This document shows, piece by piece, positions 35,071 to 43,098 of a DNA stretch of 64,000 nt. Position numbers and translations under genes: made by a program. Positions within the stretch are counted from its first letter, which is position 1. Each line of letters begins with the position of its first letter. Under the pieces are notes generated by a model that ran no database searches, had not been told where the DNA came from, and saw only the letters and a list, made by a program, of their open reading frames with translations. Source of the DNA: Chryseobacterium caseinilyticum (GTDB lineage: Bacteria > Bacteroidota > Bacteroidia > Flavobacteriales > Weeksellaceae); NCBI RefSeq assembly GCF_014837145.1, contig NZ_JACYFS010000008.1:62001-126000 (forward strand), read 5' to 3'.

Positions 35071-35105
35071 TGAAAATTTATTAATACAAAGACGCCTCCC
35101 TCCTC

Positions 35106-35933
35106 ATGAAGTTTTCAATCTTAATTGCCAATTACAATAACGGAAAGTTCTTTGAAGACTGCTACCATTCCATTATGGCTCAGACTTTTACAGATTGGGA
35201 AGCGGTAATTCTGGACGACGCGTCAACAGATGATTCTCTGGAAATAATTTCTGAATTTGTAAAAGATGATTCCCGCTTTAAAATTCATAAAAACGAAAAA
35301 AACAGTGGTGTCGGAATTACAAAAAGCAAACTTATCGAACTTGCCAACGGCAATATCTGCGGATTTGTAGATCCCGATGACGCGATTACACCGAATGCTC
35401 TGCAATCTGCAGCGGATGTTTTTTTAAAAGACCCAAAAACCGTTCTTACGTACTCCAGTTTTATAAAATGTGATAAAGATTTAAAACCTTTGGAGCAGTT
35501 CAGATCGGGTATGCAGGTGGTGAATAATGATCCTTATTTTTTTAACTGTCCTGTTCACATCGTACATTTCGTGTGTTTCAGAAAAGATGTTTACGAGCAG
35601 ACAGAAAAGATGAATTCTGAGATGAGAATCGCCGAAGATCAGGATCTGTATCTTAAAATGTATGAAAAAGGAAAGGTTAAGTATATTGATGAACCCAATT
35701 ATCTGTACAGAACGCATTCCGGTGGAATTTCACAAAATGAAAATCTGCCTAAATCAAGAGAATATTTTGCCCGGGTTATTTTCAACACGATGAAGAGACG
35801 CGGTCTGAAAACCATTAACGGAAAAAAAATCCCGTCCGAGTACAGTCAACCCAAAGAAATTTATGATCTTCTGGAATACCAGAATTCTGTGCCGTTCAGA
35901 ATTATGAAAAAACTGAAAATTATGTTCCAGTAA
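35106..35933 (+). CDS. Family 2 glycosyltransferase
   Basis: This 275-residue GT-A transferase has FSILIANYNNGKFFEDCYHS, AVILDDASTDDSLEI and FVDPDDAITPNAL, the metal-binding motif. On the acceptor side, MRIAEDQDLYLKMYEKGK holds the ED pair. It starts a plus-strand operon after the minus-strand MBOAT group. The next gene begins eight bases after its stop. Confidence 0.9.
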   Translation: MKFSILIANYNNGKFFEDCYHSIMAQTFTDWEAVILDDASTDDSLEIISEFVKDDSRFKIHKNEKNSGVGITKSKLIELANGNICGFVDPDDAITPNALQSAADVFLKDPKTVLTYSSFIKCDKDLKPLEQFRSGMQVVNNDPYFFNCPVHIVHFVCFRKDVYEQTEKMNSEMRIAEDQDLYLKMYEKGKVKYIDEPNYLYRTHSGGISQNENLPKSREYFARVIFNTMKRRGLKTINGKKIPSEYSQPKEIYDLLEYQNSVPFRIMKKLKIMFQ

Positions 35934-35941
35934 ATACATTG

Positions 35942-37102
35942 ATGATGAATGAAACTCAAAAAACAAAAGTACTTTTCAGGCAGCGATCTATGGAAATGGG
36001 TGGTGTTGAAAAAGTAATCCTCAGCATGCTGAACGGTCTCGACAGAGAAAAATTCGACATGACGATTTGCTTAAATATCAATCAGGGTGAACTTCGAAAT
36101 GAAATCCCGGCGCATGTAAGAAAAGTTTTTATTGGTGAAGGACGTGAAAACTTTTCAAAAAATTCTCTGATTCACAAATTACAGCTGGCTAAACGGAAAA
36201 TTAAACTTGACAAAGCTCACAAAAATCCAAAGGTTGCAGCAAAAATCTTAAAAGATGAATTTGATGTGGAAATTGCACCAACCTATGCCACTTTTTCGTC
36301 AGTTTTAAATTCATCTAATAAAAACTCAAAGAAAATTGGCTGGTTTCACTCGGATATTACTTTACCGAAACTTCAGCCTTTGGTTCCAGAAATTTTGAAA
36401 CAGATTCCACAGTTTGATTATTTCATTTTCGGATCTCAGCAGACCAAAGATATTTTAATTGAAACTTATCCAAAACTCAATATTCCTAAAAATCAAGTAA
36501 TCCGCAATGCCATTCCTATTGAGGAATTAAAGAAAAAAGCACAGGAATTCACACCTAAATTTCCTCAAAAACCTGTTTTTGTTTCAGTAGCAAGGCTTCA
36601 CAGCAGAAAAGGTTTTCATAAACTGATGGATGCCCATGCAAAACTTTTAAACGATGGTTTTGATCATCATATTTACGTGATTGGTGATGGCGAAGAAATG
36701 ACCAATTTAAAGAAACAGGCAACTGAGTTAGGTGTTACTGAGAGTTTTGAATTTTTAGGATCACTCTTAAACCCTTATCCTTATGTGAAAAATGCTGATT
36801 TTTTTATTCTGCCTTCAGAATCGGAAAGCTGGCCTTTGATTATCGCCGATTCGCTGATTTTACAGAGGCCCATTATCTCAACCAACGTTGGCGGAATCCC
36901 CGAAATGATCGCGCACGACAGAACCGGCTACCTTATCAATTATGAAACTGATGAAATGTATGCTGCCATGAAAAAATTTATGACCGAACCTGAATACATT
37001 AAAAAAATCAGAGAAAATCTGGTCGACATCGAAAAACAGTTCGACAATCAGCAGATTTTTGACGTTGTTGAAAATATCATTCTTAACTTAACAAAAAATT
37101 AG
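35942..37102 (+). CDS. Family 4 glycosyltransferase
   Basis: This 386-residue GT-B retaining transferase has the acceptor-side loop RSMEMGGVEKVILSML. In the donor domain it has FVSVARLHSRKGFHKLM, VIGDGEEMTNLKK, FLGSLLNPYPYVKNADFFILPSESESWPL and later IISTNVGGIPEMI (partial quotes). The SES-E pattern matches the GT4 E-x7-E. It resembles the gene at 37739 throughout, so the two are probably old duplicates. The ATG at 35942 is used; 35945 also works. Confidence 0.9.
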   Translation: MMNETQKTKVLFRQRSMEMGGVEKVILSMLNGLDREKFDMTICLNINQGELRNEIPAHVRKVFIGEGRENFSKNSLIHKLQLAKRKIKLDKAHKNPKVAAKILKDEFDVEIAPTYATFSSVLNSSNKNSKKIGWFHSDITLPKLQPLVPEILKQIPQFDYFIFGSQQTKDILIETYPKLNIPKNQVIRNAIPIEELKKKAQEFTPKFPQKPVFVSVARLHSRKGFHKLMDAHAKLLNDGFDHHIYVIGDGEEMTNLKKQATELGVTESFEFLGSLLNPYPYVKNADFFILPSESESWPLIIADSLILQRPIISTNVGGIPEMIAHDRTGYLINYETDEMYAAMKKFMTEPEYIKKIRENLVDIEKQFDNQQIFDVVENIILNLTKN

Positions 37103-37104
37103 AA

Positions 37105-37671
37105 ATGCTTTTTTTATACCGTTTAATTCTCAAACTCCATACATCATATCAGTTTATGATTCAGAGGATATATTTAAAAGTATGTATCGCGAAAGGACTG
37201 AAGGTAGGTAAAAATGTGAGATTCGTAGAAGTTCCGGAATTTGGTACAGAGCCTTTTTTAATTGAAATAGGAGATGAAACGACGTTCTCGAACAATATAC
37301 GTTTTGTAAATCACGACGGCGGACAAAACGCTCTACACTTTTTTGAGAAATATAAAGATGTAAGAACTTTCGGCAGAATAAAGATAGGGAAACAGTGCCT
37401 CATCGGCGCCGACACCATCATTATGCCGGGCGTTGAAATGCAGGACAACTGTATTTTGGGAGCCGGCTCAATACTGACAACATCCATGCCCAAAGGAACA
37501 GTATTTGCCGGTGTTCCCGCAAAATTTATATGCACAGTTGAGGAATATGGTGACAAACTGCTCGCCAATAATGTAATGTATCCGCGGGAACTGGAGCCCA
37601 CAAGACATCTTCTTGAAGCGCATATCAAAGCCAATCTTCCTCACACTTACAAACCTGTGAAGAAATTGTAA
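37105..37671 (+). CDS. Hexapeptide-repeat acyltransferase
   Basis: This 188-residue beta-helix protein has repeats in LIEIGDETTFSNNIRFVNHDG, IKIGKQCLIGADTIIMPGVEM and CILGAGSILTTSMPKGT, then FAGVPAKFI. The NHDG His fits the catalytic position. It lies three bases after the GT4 and 67 bases before the second one, and is likely to acetylate an exported or precursor sugar. Family assignment is clear; the substrate is not. Confidence 0.85.
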   Translation: MLFLYRLILKLHTSYQFMIQRIYLKVCIAKGLKVGKNVRFVEVPEFGTEPFLIEIGDETTFSNNIRFVNHDGGQNALHFFEKYKDVRTFGRIKIGKQCLIGADTIIMPGVEMQDNCILGAGSILTTSMPKGTVFAGVPAKFICTVEEYGDKLLANNVMYPRELEPTRHLLEAHIKANLPHTYKPVKKL

Positions 37672-37738
37672 AAAAGAGCGAAATTCTCAGCATGACCTGA
37701 AGTATATGTGAAGAAAATCCAAAAACAAACACGAAGAA

Positions 37739-38887
37739 ATGAAAAAGAAAAAAATACTCATCAGAATCGGCTCACTCCGTCACGGCGGAGCGGAAAAAGT
37801 TCTGGTTACTTTTCTTAAAAATCTCCCACAGGACAAGTATGAAATTGATCTTCTTCTCAATTTGTATTCAGGAAAATATCTGAAAGATGTTCCTGCCTGG
37901 ATCAATATTGTTTATCTGAACAAAGGTGAAATGATTACCACCAACCGTGTTCAGGATATTCCGAAAAAGGCTTTCCGGGTTGTCTATCAGAAACTGCTGA
38001 ACCAATTTCCGGGCTTGCTTTATAATGGGAAATTAAAGGGTAAGAAATACGACATCGAGTTTGCAGCCATTCATGGAATGCGGGATGAAATTTTAAATTC
38101 TCCTTTAGAGGCATCCAAAAAAATTGTCTGGATTCACAACGATCTTTCTGAGGTAAAAGGCTATTCTGAAGAAGAGATCAGAAAGTTTTTTGGTTTTGAC
38201 AGAATCATGGTCATTTCCGAAAAGATTGAGCAGCTTTTTAAAGATTCAGCTCAAAACGAAACTGAAAAAAATAAGATTGTAAAGATCTACAATCCTTTAG
38301 ACACCGAAGAAATTTTAACTAAAGCGGAAAAAAATCTTATCAACTACAAGTTTGACGTGAAAGTTCCCACGTTTATTTCGGTAGGAACAGTTTTTCCACA
38401 GAAAGGTTTCGACAGGCTTCTGAAAGTGCATAAAAAACTTTTGGATGAAGGATTCCAGCATAAAATTCTCATCGTTGGGGACGGCTATGACTTCGAAAAC
38501 ATCAAAAAGCTGAAAACTGAACTCAAAGTTGATGAAACAGCTACTCTATTCGGCTTTACGGACAATCCTTATCCTTATTTTAAAAAGGCAGATTTTTATA
38601 TTTTAAGTTCGAGATATGAAGGTTTTCCTACGGTTTTGTTTGAAGCGATTACTTTAAAAAAGAAAATCATTGCCACCGACGTTTCCGGCGTACGGGAAAT
38701 GCTCAGAGATGGTCAGTTTGGATTGATTGTTGAAAATTCTGAAACAGGAATTTATGATGGAATGAAAAAAGCCATTTCAGATCAGAACTTTTTTCAGCCT
38801 TTTATTTCACGATTAGAAAATGCAGAAATGCCTTTCAGTTTAGAAAAATCAGTGGCTGCTATTTCGGCTGTTCTGGATGAAGTATAA
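37739..38887 (+). CDS. Family 4 glycosyltransferase
   Basis: This 382-residue GT-B enzyme begins with RIGSLRHGGAEKVLVTFLKN, typical of GT4 acceptor domains. It has FISVGTVFPQKGFDRLL, VGDGYDFENIKKL, GFTDNPYPYFKKADFYILSSRYEGFP and VLFEAITLKKKIIATDVSGVREML (partial quotes), including the EGFP...E acidic pair. It is a relative of the gene at 35942, and both have the pattern GG(V/A)EKV(I/L) and NPYPY. The two may act in turn on the same chain. Confidence 0.92.
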   Translation: MKKKKILIRIGSLRHGGAEKVLVTFLKNLPQDKYEIDLLLNLYSGKYLKDVPAWINIVYLNKGEMITTNRVQDIPKKAFRVVYQKLLNQFPGLLYNGKLKGKKYDIEFAAIHGMRDEILNSPLEASKKIVWIHNDLSEVKGYSEEEIRKFFGFDRIMVISEKIEQLFKDSAQNETEKNKIVKIYNPLDTEEILTKAEKNLINYKFDVKVPTFISVGTVFPQKGFDRLLKVHKKLLDEGFQHKILIVGDGYDFENIKKLKTELKVDETATLFGFTDNPYPYFKKADFYILSSRYEGFPTVLFEAITLKKKIIATDVSGVREMLRDGQFGLIVENSETGIYDGMKKAISDQNFFQPFISRLENAEMPFSLEKSVAAISAVLDEV

Positions 38888-38922
38888 TTAAAATTTAATC
38901 ACAAAATAAATAAGAGATTTCT

Positions 38923-38930
38923 TAAATTTG
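38923..38930 (+). promoter_or_regulatory. Promoter -7 box (TAAATTTG) four bases before a start codon
   Basis: TAAATTTG fits TAnnTTTG perfectly, and the ATG at 38935 begins four bases later. If transcription starts at the usual distance, the mRNA would start at or within a few bases of the ATG, so it would be leaderless. Confidence 0.5.
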
Positions 38931-38934
38931 TTAC

Positions 38935-39492
38935 ATGTCGAGAAAATATTCCACGATACAGAAAGATTTTTACCGGGAAAGCGGGAAATGGCTCTCCCCT
39001 TTACAGATTCTTTTGAAATGTATCAATCCGAATCTGCATTTTATTTATGTTTTGAGGAAAACTCAGAGATTTAATAAAACTCCTTTTCTGGGATTTTACT
39101 GGAGACTTGTTCTGAGACATTTTCAGATTAAATACGGGTTTCAGATTTATCCGGAAACGCAGATTGGGGAAGGTCTTTATCTCGGACACTGGGGAAGTCT
39201 GGTGGTAAATCCGAAAGCTAAAATCGGTAAAAACTGTAATATCGCTCAGGGTGTAACAATTGGACAGCAGAACAGAGGAAAAAATGAAGGCTATCCCGAA
39301 ATCGGCGATGACGTATGGATTGGGCCAAATGCCGTTCTGGTGGGAAACATTAAAATTGGCAACAATGTTTTGGTAGCACCGAATGCCTATGTGAATTTTG
39401 ATGTCCCAGAAAATTCTGTAGTAGCAGGAAATCCGGCAAAAATATATCCTACTGAAGAAGCGACGGCTGGCTACATTAACAATAGGATTTAA
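38935..39492 (+). CDS. Serine acetyltransferase-like sugar O-acetyltransferase
   Basis: This 185-residue protein has the layout of the CysE/WcaB class: a helical N-terminus (YRESGKWLSPLQILLKC), YPETQIGEGLYLGHWGSLV, IGKNCNIAQGVTIGQQNRG, DDVWIGPNAVLVGNIKIG, then VVAGNPAKIY. HWG holds the His used for catalysis. In exopolysaccharide loci these act as acetyltransferases on sugars rather than serine. A promoter box lies four bases before its ATG, so it may have its own leaderless transcript. It is the last gene of the polysaccharide region. Confidence 0.85.
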   Translation: MSRKYSTIQKDFYRESGKWLSPLQILLKCINPNLHFIYVLRKTQRFNKTPFLGFYWRLVLRHFQIKYGFQIYPETQIGEGLYLGHWGSLVVNPKAKIGKNCNIAQGVTIGQQNRGKNEGYPEIGDDVWIGPNAVLVGNIKIGNNVLVAPNAYVNFDVPENSVVAGNPAKIYPTEEATAGYINNRI

Positions 39493-39517
39493 AAATATTA
39501 AACAATGTTAAAAATAG

Positions 39518-39546
39518 TTGAGATATTGCCAAATATTATAGATTTG
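39518..39546 (+). promoter_or_regulatory. Promoter with -33 TTG and -7 TAGATTTG, carbonic anhydrase operon
   Basis: TTG at 39518-39520 and TAGATTTG at 39539-39546 are 18 bases apart, an ideal Bacteroidota spacing. The ATG is 80 bases downstream, leaving room for a short 5' UTR. Confidence 0.65.
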
Positions 39547-39626
39547 TATAATTATTGACAGAAACTATCAAAATAGAAAATAATTTAAACGAGAAACGAT
39601 AATTATAACCCTTAAAATATTATTTT

Positions 39627-40289
39627 ATGTCAAATTCGTACGAAGTTATTTTCGAAAACAACAGAAAGTGGGTAGAGTCTAAGATAGGAGACAACCCGAA
39701 TTTTTTCAGTGAATTAGCAAGCGGTCAGACGCCGGAGTATCTTTACATCGGATGTTCAGACAGCAGAGCAACAGCTGAAGAACTGATGGGAGCAAAACCA
39801 GGGGAAGTTTTTGTACACAGAAACATTGCCAATGTTGTGAACGCGCTGGATATGAGTGCAGCATCTGTAGTGGAATACGCTGTTTCTCACCTGAAAGTAA
39901 AACACATTATCGTGTGCGGGCATTACAACTGCGGTGGCGTGAAAGCGGCAATGACCCCTCAGGATTTGGGAATCCTCAATCCATGGCTGAGAAACATCCG
40001 TGATGTATACAGAATACATCAGACAGAGCTGGACGGCATCGAGGATGCTGATAAGCGCTATGACAGGCTGGTAGAGCTGAATGTACTTGAACAGTGCATC
40101 AACGTTATCAAAATGGCATGTGTACAGGAAAGATACATTGCAGAAGAGTATCCTATTGTACACGGATGGGTTTTTGACATGAGATCAGGAAACATTATTG
40201 ATCTTGAAATCGATTTCGAAAAAGAACTGAAAGACATTCAGAAGATCTATAACCTGAGCGAAGACAAATGGACCATGACTAGAAGATAG
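39627..40289 (+). CDS. Beta-class carbonic anhydrase
   Basis: This enzyme interconverts CO2 and bicarbonate. The 220-residue sequence has CSDSR with Cys43 and Asp45, and HYNCGG with His99 and Cys102, the four residues of the beta-class zinc site and its Asp-Arg dyad. It is cytoplasmic, with no signal peptide. Downstream, within 20 bases, a small secreted protein follows, and then a SulP transporter, so the group may take up and convert inorganic carbon. Confidence 0.95.
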   Translation: MSNSYEVIFENNRKWVESKIGDNPNFFSELASGQTPEYLYIGCSDSRATAEELMGAKPGEVFVHRNIANVVNALDMSAASVVEYAVSHLKVKHIIVCGHYNCGGVKAAMTPQDLGILNPWLRNIRDVYRIHQTELDGIEDADKRYDRLVELNVLEQCINVIKMACVQERYIAEEYPIVHGWVFDMRSGNIIDLEIDFEKELKDIQKIYNLSEDKWTMTRR

Positions 40290-40309
40290 TCTAAAGAGAT
40301 CTGAGAGCA

Positions 40310-40612
40310 ATGAAAATCTGGAGCATTATTACATTATTATTCGTACTCAACTTCACAGCTTTACCAAGTATTGCTTCGGTTTTGGGATGGGATTTGGTGA
40401 AAACCAATGTAGTGGTGAACGAAGAAGAAAATCATTCTCCTTATTCCTCTTTCTTATCTGTTGTAGAAAAGACGCTTCCAAAAACTCTGAATGTGTACGA
40501 TCACCTGAAGTTTTTTGAGCCTGACAGTGAATGCAGCTCTTTTGTGCAGACCGATGACCGCTGTCATCTGTCTCCTTACCTCAACATATTTTCTCCGCCT
40601 CCGGAGGCATAA
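40310..40612 (+). CDS. Small secreted protein of unknown function, adjacent to carbonic anhydrase and SulP
   Basis: This 100-residue protein has a signal peptide (hydrophobic IITLLFVLNFTALPSIA) and mature sequence WDLVKTNVVVNEEENHS...LPKTLNVYDHLKFFEP and a C-terminal SPPPEA. I do not know a named family. It has two Cys in its C-terminal half (SECSSF and DRCHLS). It lies 20 bases after the carbonic anhydrase stop. The last six codons include a perfect 12-base palindrome, which may form a hairpin. Its role is probably linked to the CA/SulP function, but this is only by position. Confidence 0.7.
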   Translation: MKIWSIITLLFVLNFTALPSIASVLGWDLVKTNVVVNEEENHSPYSSFLSVVEKTLPKTLNVYDHLKFFEPDSECSSFVQTDDRCHLSPYLNIFSPPPEA

Positions 40613-40613
40613 A

Positions 40614-40621
40614 TAAATTTG
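40614..40621 (+). promoter_or_regulatory. Possible internal promoter -7 box (TAAATTTG) before sulP
   Basis: TAAATTTG matches the consensus and lies about 105 bases before the SulP start, right after the previous stop. A clear -33 TTG is lacking, so this is tentative. Confidence 0.35.
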
Positions 40622-40726
40622 CAGTGTATTAATTCTATTTAATGCACTGCTTTCCTTTTATATTGCCGTTTTATACTGAACCGGCATTCCATATTTCCAG
40701 CATCTACAAAAAACATTTTTTCAACC

Positions 40727-42322
40727 ATGAAAAAAACGAAAACTTTAATGGGAGGGATCAAAGAAAACCTGCCTTCAGGTTTGGTGGTATTCCTCGTTGC
40801 ACTGCCTCTTTGTCTTGGTATTGCATCAGCATCCGGAGCTCCTGCTCTTTCCGGAATTATCGCAGGTATTGTCGGCGGTATTATAGTTGGCTTTATCAGT
40901 AACTCCAATATATCAGTTTCAGGTCCTGCAGCAGGACTTACCACGATTGTCCTCAATGCCATTACAGATCTTGGTGCTTTTGATCTTTTTCTCTGTGCAG
41001 GTATTATTGCAGGAGTCATACAGCTCGTTCTTGGTTTCATGAGAGCAGGAAGCATTTCCAATTATTTTCCTAACAACGTTATTGAAGGAATGCTTGCAGC
41101 CATCGGAATTATCATTATCCTTAAGCAGCTTCCACACGCTGTTGGTTTCGACAAAGATTTTGAAGGAAACGAAACCCTCTTTGATAAAGGCATCAATTTT
41201 AATTATTTTACGGAAGCTCTTTCGGCAATACAGCCTGGCGCAGTTTTAATCACTTTGATTTCGGTGGGAATTTTAATATTATGGGACAAAATCCCTACAC
41301 TCAAAAGACTGAAAATACTTCCGGCCGCCTTGGTGGCTGTAGCTGCCGGAATCCTTATAAATGAATTCTTTAAAATGAGCGGCAGCAGCCTTACCATTGA
41401 AAAGCAGCATTTGGTTTCTCTACCCGTTCCTCAGAATCTTGCTGATTTTAAAAACCTGATTACTTTTCCGGATTTTTCCGGATTTACCAATTATAATGTC
41501 TGGCTTGCAGGTGCCACGATTGCTATTGTAGCTTCAATTGAAACATTGTTGTGCATAGAAGCATCTGACCGTCTTGATATGCAGAAAAGAATCACAGATA
41601 CCAATCTTGAGCTCAAAGCACAGGGAATTGGAAATCTTGTAAGTTCATTCATTGGTGGACTTCCGATGACTTCAGTTGTAGTGCGAAGTTCGGCAAATGC
41701 CAATGCAGGAGCTACCACCAAGGCATCTACAATTATTCATGGTGTGCTTCTTTTGATCTGTGTACTTTCGATTCCTATGGTTTTAAATAAAATTCCGCTG
41801 GCAACGCTTGCCGCAGTATTGATTATTGTAGGATACCGTCTGGCAAAACCAGCAACTTTCAAACATTTCTGGTCGCTGGGTAAATTCCAGTTCATTCCTT
41901 TTGTAGCAACGGTTGTAGCCATTGTATTCACCGATTTGCTGAAAGGAGTAGGAATTGGTCTGGCCATTTCCATTTTTTATATTCTGCAGGGAAATATGAA
42001 GCGTGCCTATTATTTAAGCAAAGAAAAACTGACCAATGCTGACGAAATCACCATGAAGCTGGCAGAGGAAGTTTCTTTTCTGAATAAAGCTGCTATTAAA
42101 AAGACCTTAAAAAATATCAAACCCAATTCTAAAGTTATTTTTGACGCAAGACAAACCGCATATATTGCTACAGACGTTCTTGAAATGATACAGGAATTTG
42201 CCAATGTGAGAGCCGTGGAAGAAGATATTGAGGTAGAATTATTAGGTTTTAAAACATCTTATAAAGATTATGAAACCGATGAAAATTCTCATATTGTGAT
42301 TACGCATACAAGGGCGATGTAG
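40727..42322 (+). CDS. SulP family anion (bicarbonate/sulfate) transporter
   Basis: This 531-residue inner-membrane transporter starts with GGIKENLPSGLVVFLVALPLCLGIA, the SulP signature, followed by ISVSGPAAGLTTIVL and many hydrophobic helices. The last part, KVIFDARQTAYIATDVLEMIQEF, resembles a STAS domain. SulP members move bicarbonate (BicA-like), sulfate or other anions. The carbonic anhydrase beside it favours bicarbonate, but the sequence alone does not prove this. The gene ends at a degenerate GATG repeat and a bidirectional terminator against pth. Confidence 0.88.
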   Translation: MKKTKTLMGGIKENLPSGLVVFLVALPLCLGIASASGAPALSGIIAGIVGGIIVGFISNSNISVSGPAAGLTTIVLNAITDLGAFDLFLCAGIIAGVIQLVLGFMRAGSISNYFPNNVIEGMLAAIGIIIILKQLPHAVGFDKDFEGNETLFDKGINFNYFTEALSAIQPGAVLITLISVGILILWDKIPTLKRLKILPAALVAVAAGILINEFFKMSGSSLTIEKQHLVSLPVPQNLADFKNLITFPDFSGFTNYNVWLAGATIAIVASIETLLCIEASDRLDMQKRITDTNLELKAQGIGNLVSSFIGGLPMTSVVVRSSANANAGATTKASTIIHGVLLLICVLSIPMVLNKIPLATLAAVLIIVGYRLAKPATFKHFWSLGKFQFIPFVATVVAIVFTDLLKGVGIGLAISIFYILQGNMKRAYYLSKEKLTNADEITMKLAEEVSFLNKAAIKKTLKNIKPNSKVIFDARQTAYIATDVLEMIQEFANVRAVEEDIEVELLGFKTSYKDYETDENSHIVITHTRAM

Positions 42323-42327
42323 TGGTT

Positions 42328-42383
42328 TTGGATGTGTGATGCCGGATGTTTGGTGATTGATGTTCGATGATGGCTGATGATGA
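42328..42383. repeat. Degenerate GATG-rich repeat after sulP
   Basis: GATG occurs about eight times in 55 bases, e.g. ggatgtgtgatgccggatg, then tgattgatgttcgatgatgg. It is irregular, with no reading frame. It resembles the TAATG-type repeat after wzm in style. Confidence 0.5.
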
Positions 42384-42411
42384 AAATTTTCGACCAGTAA
42401 AAATTTAAAGT

Positions 42412-42450
42412 AAAAAAGACTATTTCCGTTTTGTGAAAATGGTCTTTTTT
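42412..42450. terminator. Bidirectional terminator between sulP and pth
   Basis: AAAAAGACTATTTC (42413-42426) pairs with the mirror GAAAATGGTCTTTTT (42435-42449), with one wobble and one bulge. The A and T runs flank the stem on both strands. It reaches the pth stop codon at 42449-42451. Confidence 0.8.
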
Positions 42451-43012
42451 ATTTTCCGTTGAATGCGGACATGGTATTTCCTATTCCTGCAAAAACAAAT
42501 GACAGACATGCTTTTGAGAATTTTTCTATTCTTTCAGAGAGTTTTTCAGATTCTTCTGCATTCCAGGTTCCTAAAACGTAATCGACCTGCCTGCCTTCTG
42601 AAAACTCCGCAGAAATCCCGAATCTGAGGCGTGCGTAATTTTGCGTCTGCAGCTGTTCCTGAATGCTTTTAAGACCGTTGTGACCTGCATCAGAACCTTT
42701 CATTTTCATCCTCAGAGTTCCGAAAGGCAAAGCGAGATCATCGGTGACAACCAATACATTTTCCAGAGGAATATTTTCTTTCTGCATCCAGTATTTCACG
42801 GCATTTCCAGAGAGATTCATGTACGTATCAGGTTTAAGTACAAAGACTTTTCTGCCTTTGTATTTCCCTTCTGCCATCCATCCAAAATTGGTCGTATTGA
42901 ATGGTGATTCCAAAGTTTCAGCGATTTTTTCTGCTACTTTAAAGCCAATGTTATGGCGGGTGTTTTCGTATTCAGCTCCTTTATTTCCTAATCCTACGAT
43001 AAGGTATTTCAT
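42449..43012 (-). CDS. pth: Peptidyl-tRNA hydrolase
   Basis: This essential enzyme frees tRNA from stalled peptidyl-tRNA in the cytoplasm. The 187 residues fit the Pth family. MKYLIVGLGNKG has Asn10, NTRHNIGF has the catalytic His20, YMNLSG has Asn66 and VVTDDLALPFG has Asp91/92. SDAGHNGLKSI is the tRNA-contacting motif. A promoter box lies 13 bases upstream, so it has its own transcript. It is convergent with sulP and unrelated to the polysaccharide locus. Confidence 0.96.
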   Translation of the reverse strand: MKYLIVGLGNKGAEYENTRHNIGFKVAEKIAETLESPFNTTNFGWMAEGKYKGRKVFVLKPDTYMNLSGNAVKYWMQKENIPLENVLVVTDDLALPFGTLRMKMKGSDAGHNGLKSIQEQLQTQNYARLRFGISAEFSEGRQVDYVLGTWNAEESEKLSERIEKFSKACLSFVFAGIGNTMSAFNGK

Positions 43013-43025
43013 TCTATTTTTTTTG

Positions 43026-43033
43026 CAAAATTA
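43026..43033 (-). promoter_or_regulatory. Promoter -7 box (TAATTTTG) for pth
   Basis: The plus-strand CAAAATTA reads TAATTTTG on the minus strand, a TAnnTTTG match ending 13 bases before the pth ATG. Confidence 0.5.
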
Positions 43034-43040
43034 AATTTTT

Positions 43041-43076
43041 AAAAATAAAAAAGCCCAATCTTCGGAAAGATCGGGC
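43041..43076 (-). terminator. Terminator of the 43099 lipoprotein gene
   Basis: On the minus strand AGCCCGATCTT (43066-43076) pairs with AAGATTGGGCT (43052-43062) around a 3-base CCG loop, one mismatch, and is followed by TTTTTTATTTTT. It is 23 bases beyond the stop of the lipoprotein gene. Confidence 0.8.
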
Positions 43077-43098
43077 TGTATGTTTTGAAATTTTTCGC

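Noticed and set aside
40639..41061. Minus-strand frame of 140 codons against sulP
   Set aside because: It has odd Pro/Ile-rich composition, covers the SulP N-terminus and has no signal or promoter. It is a coding shadow.
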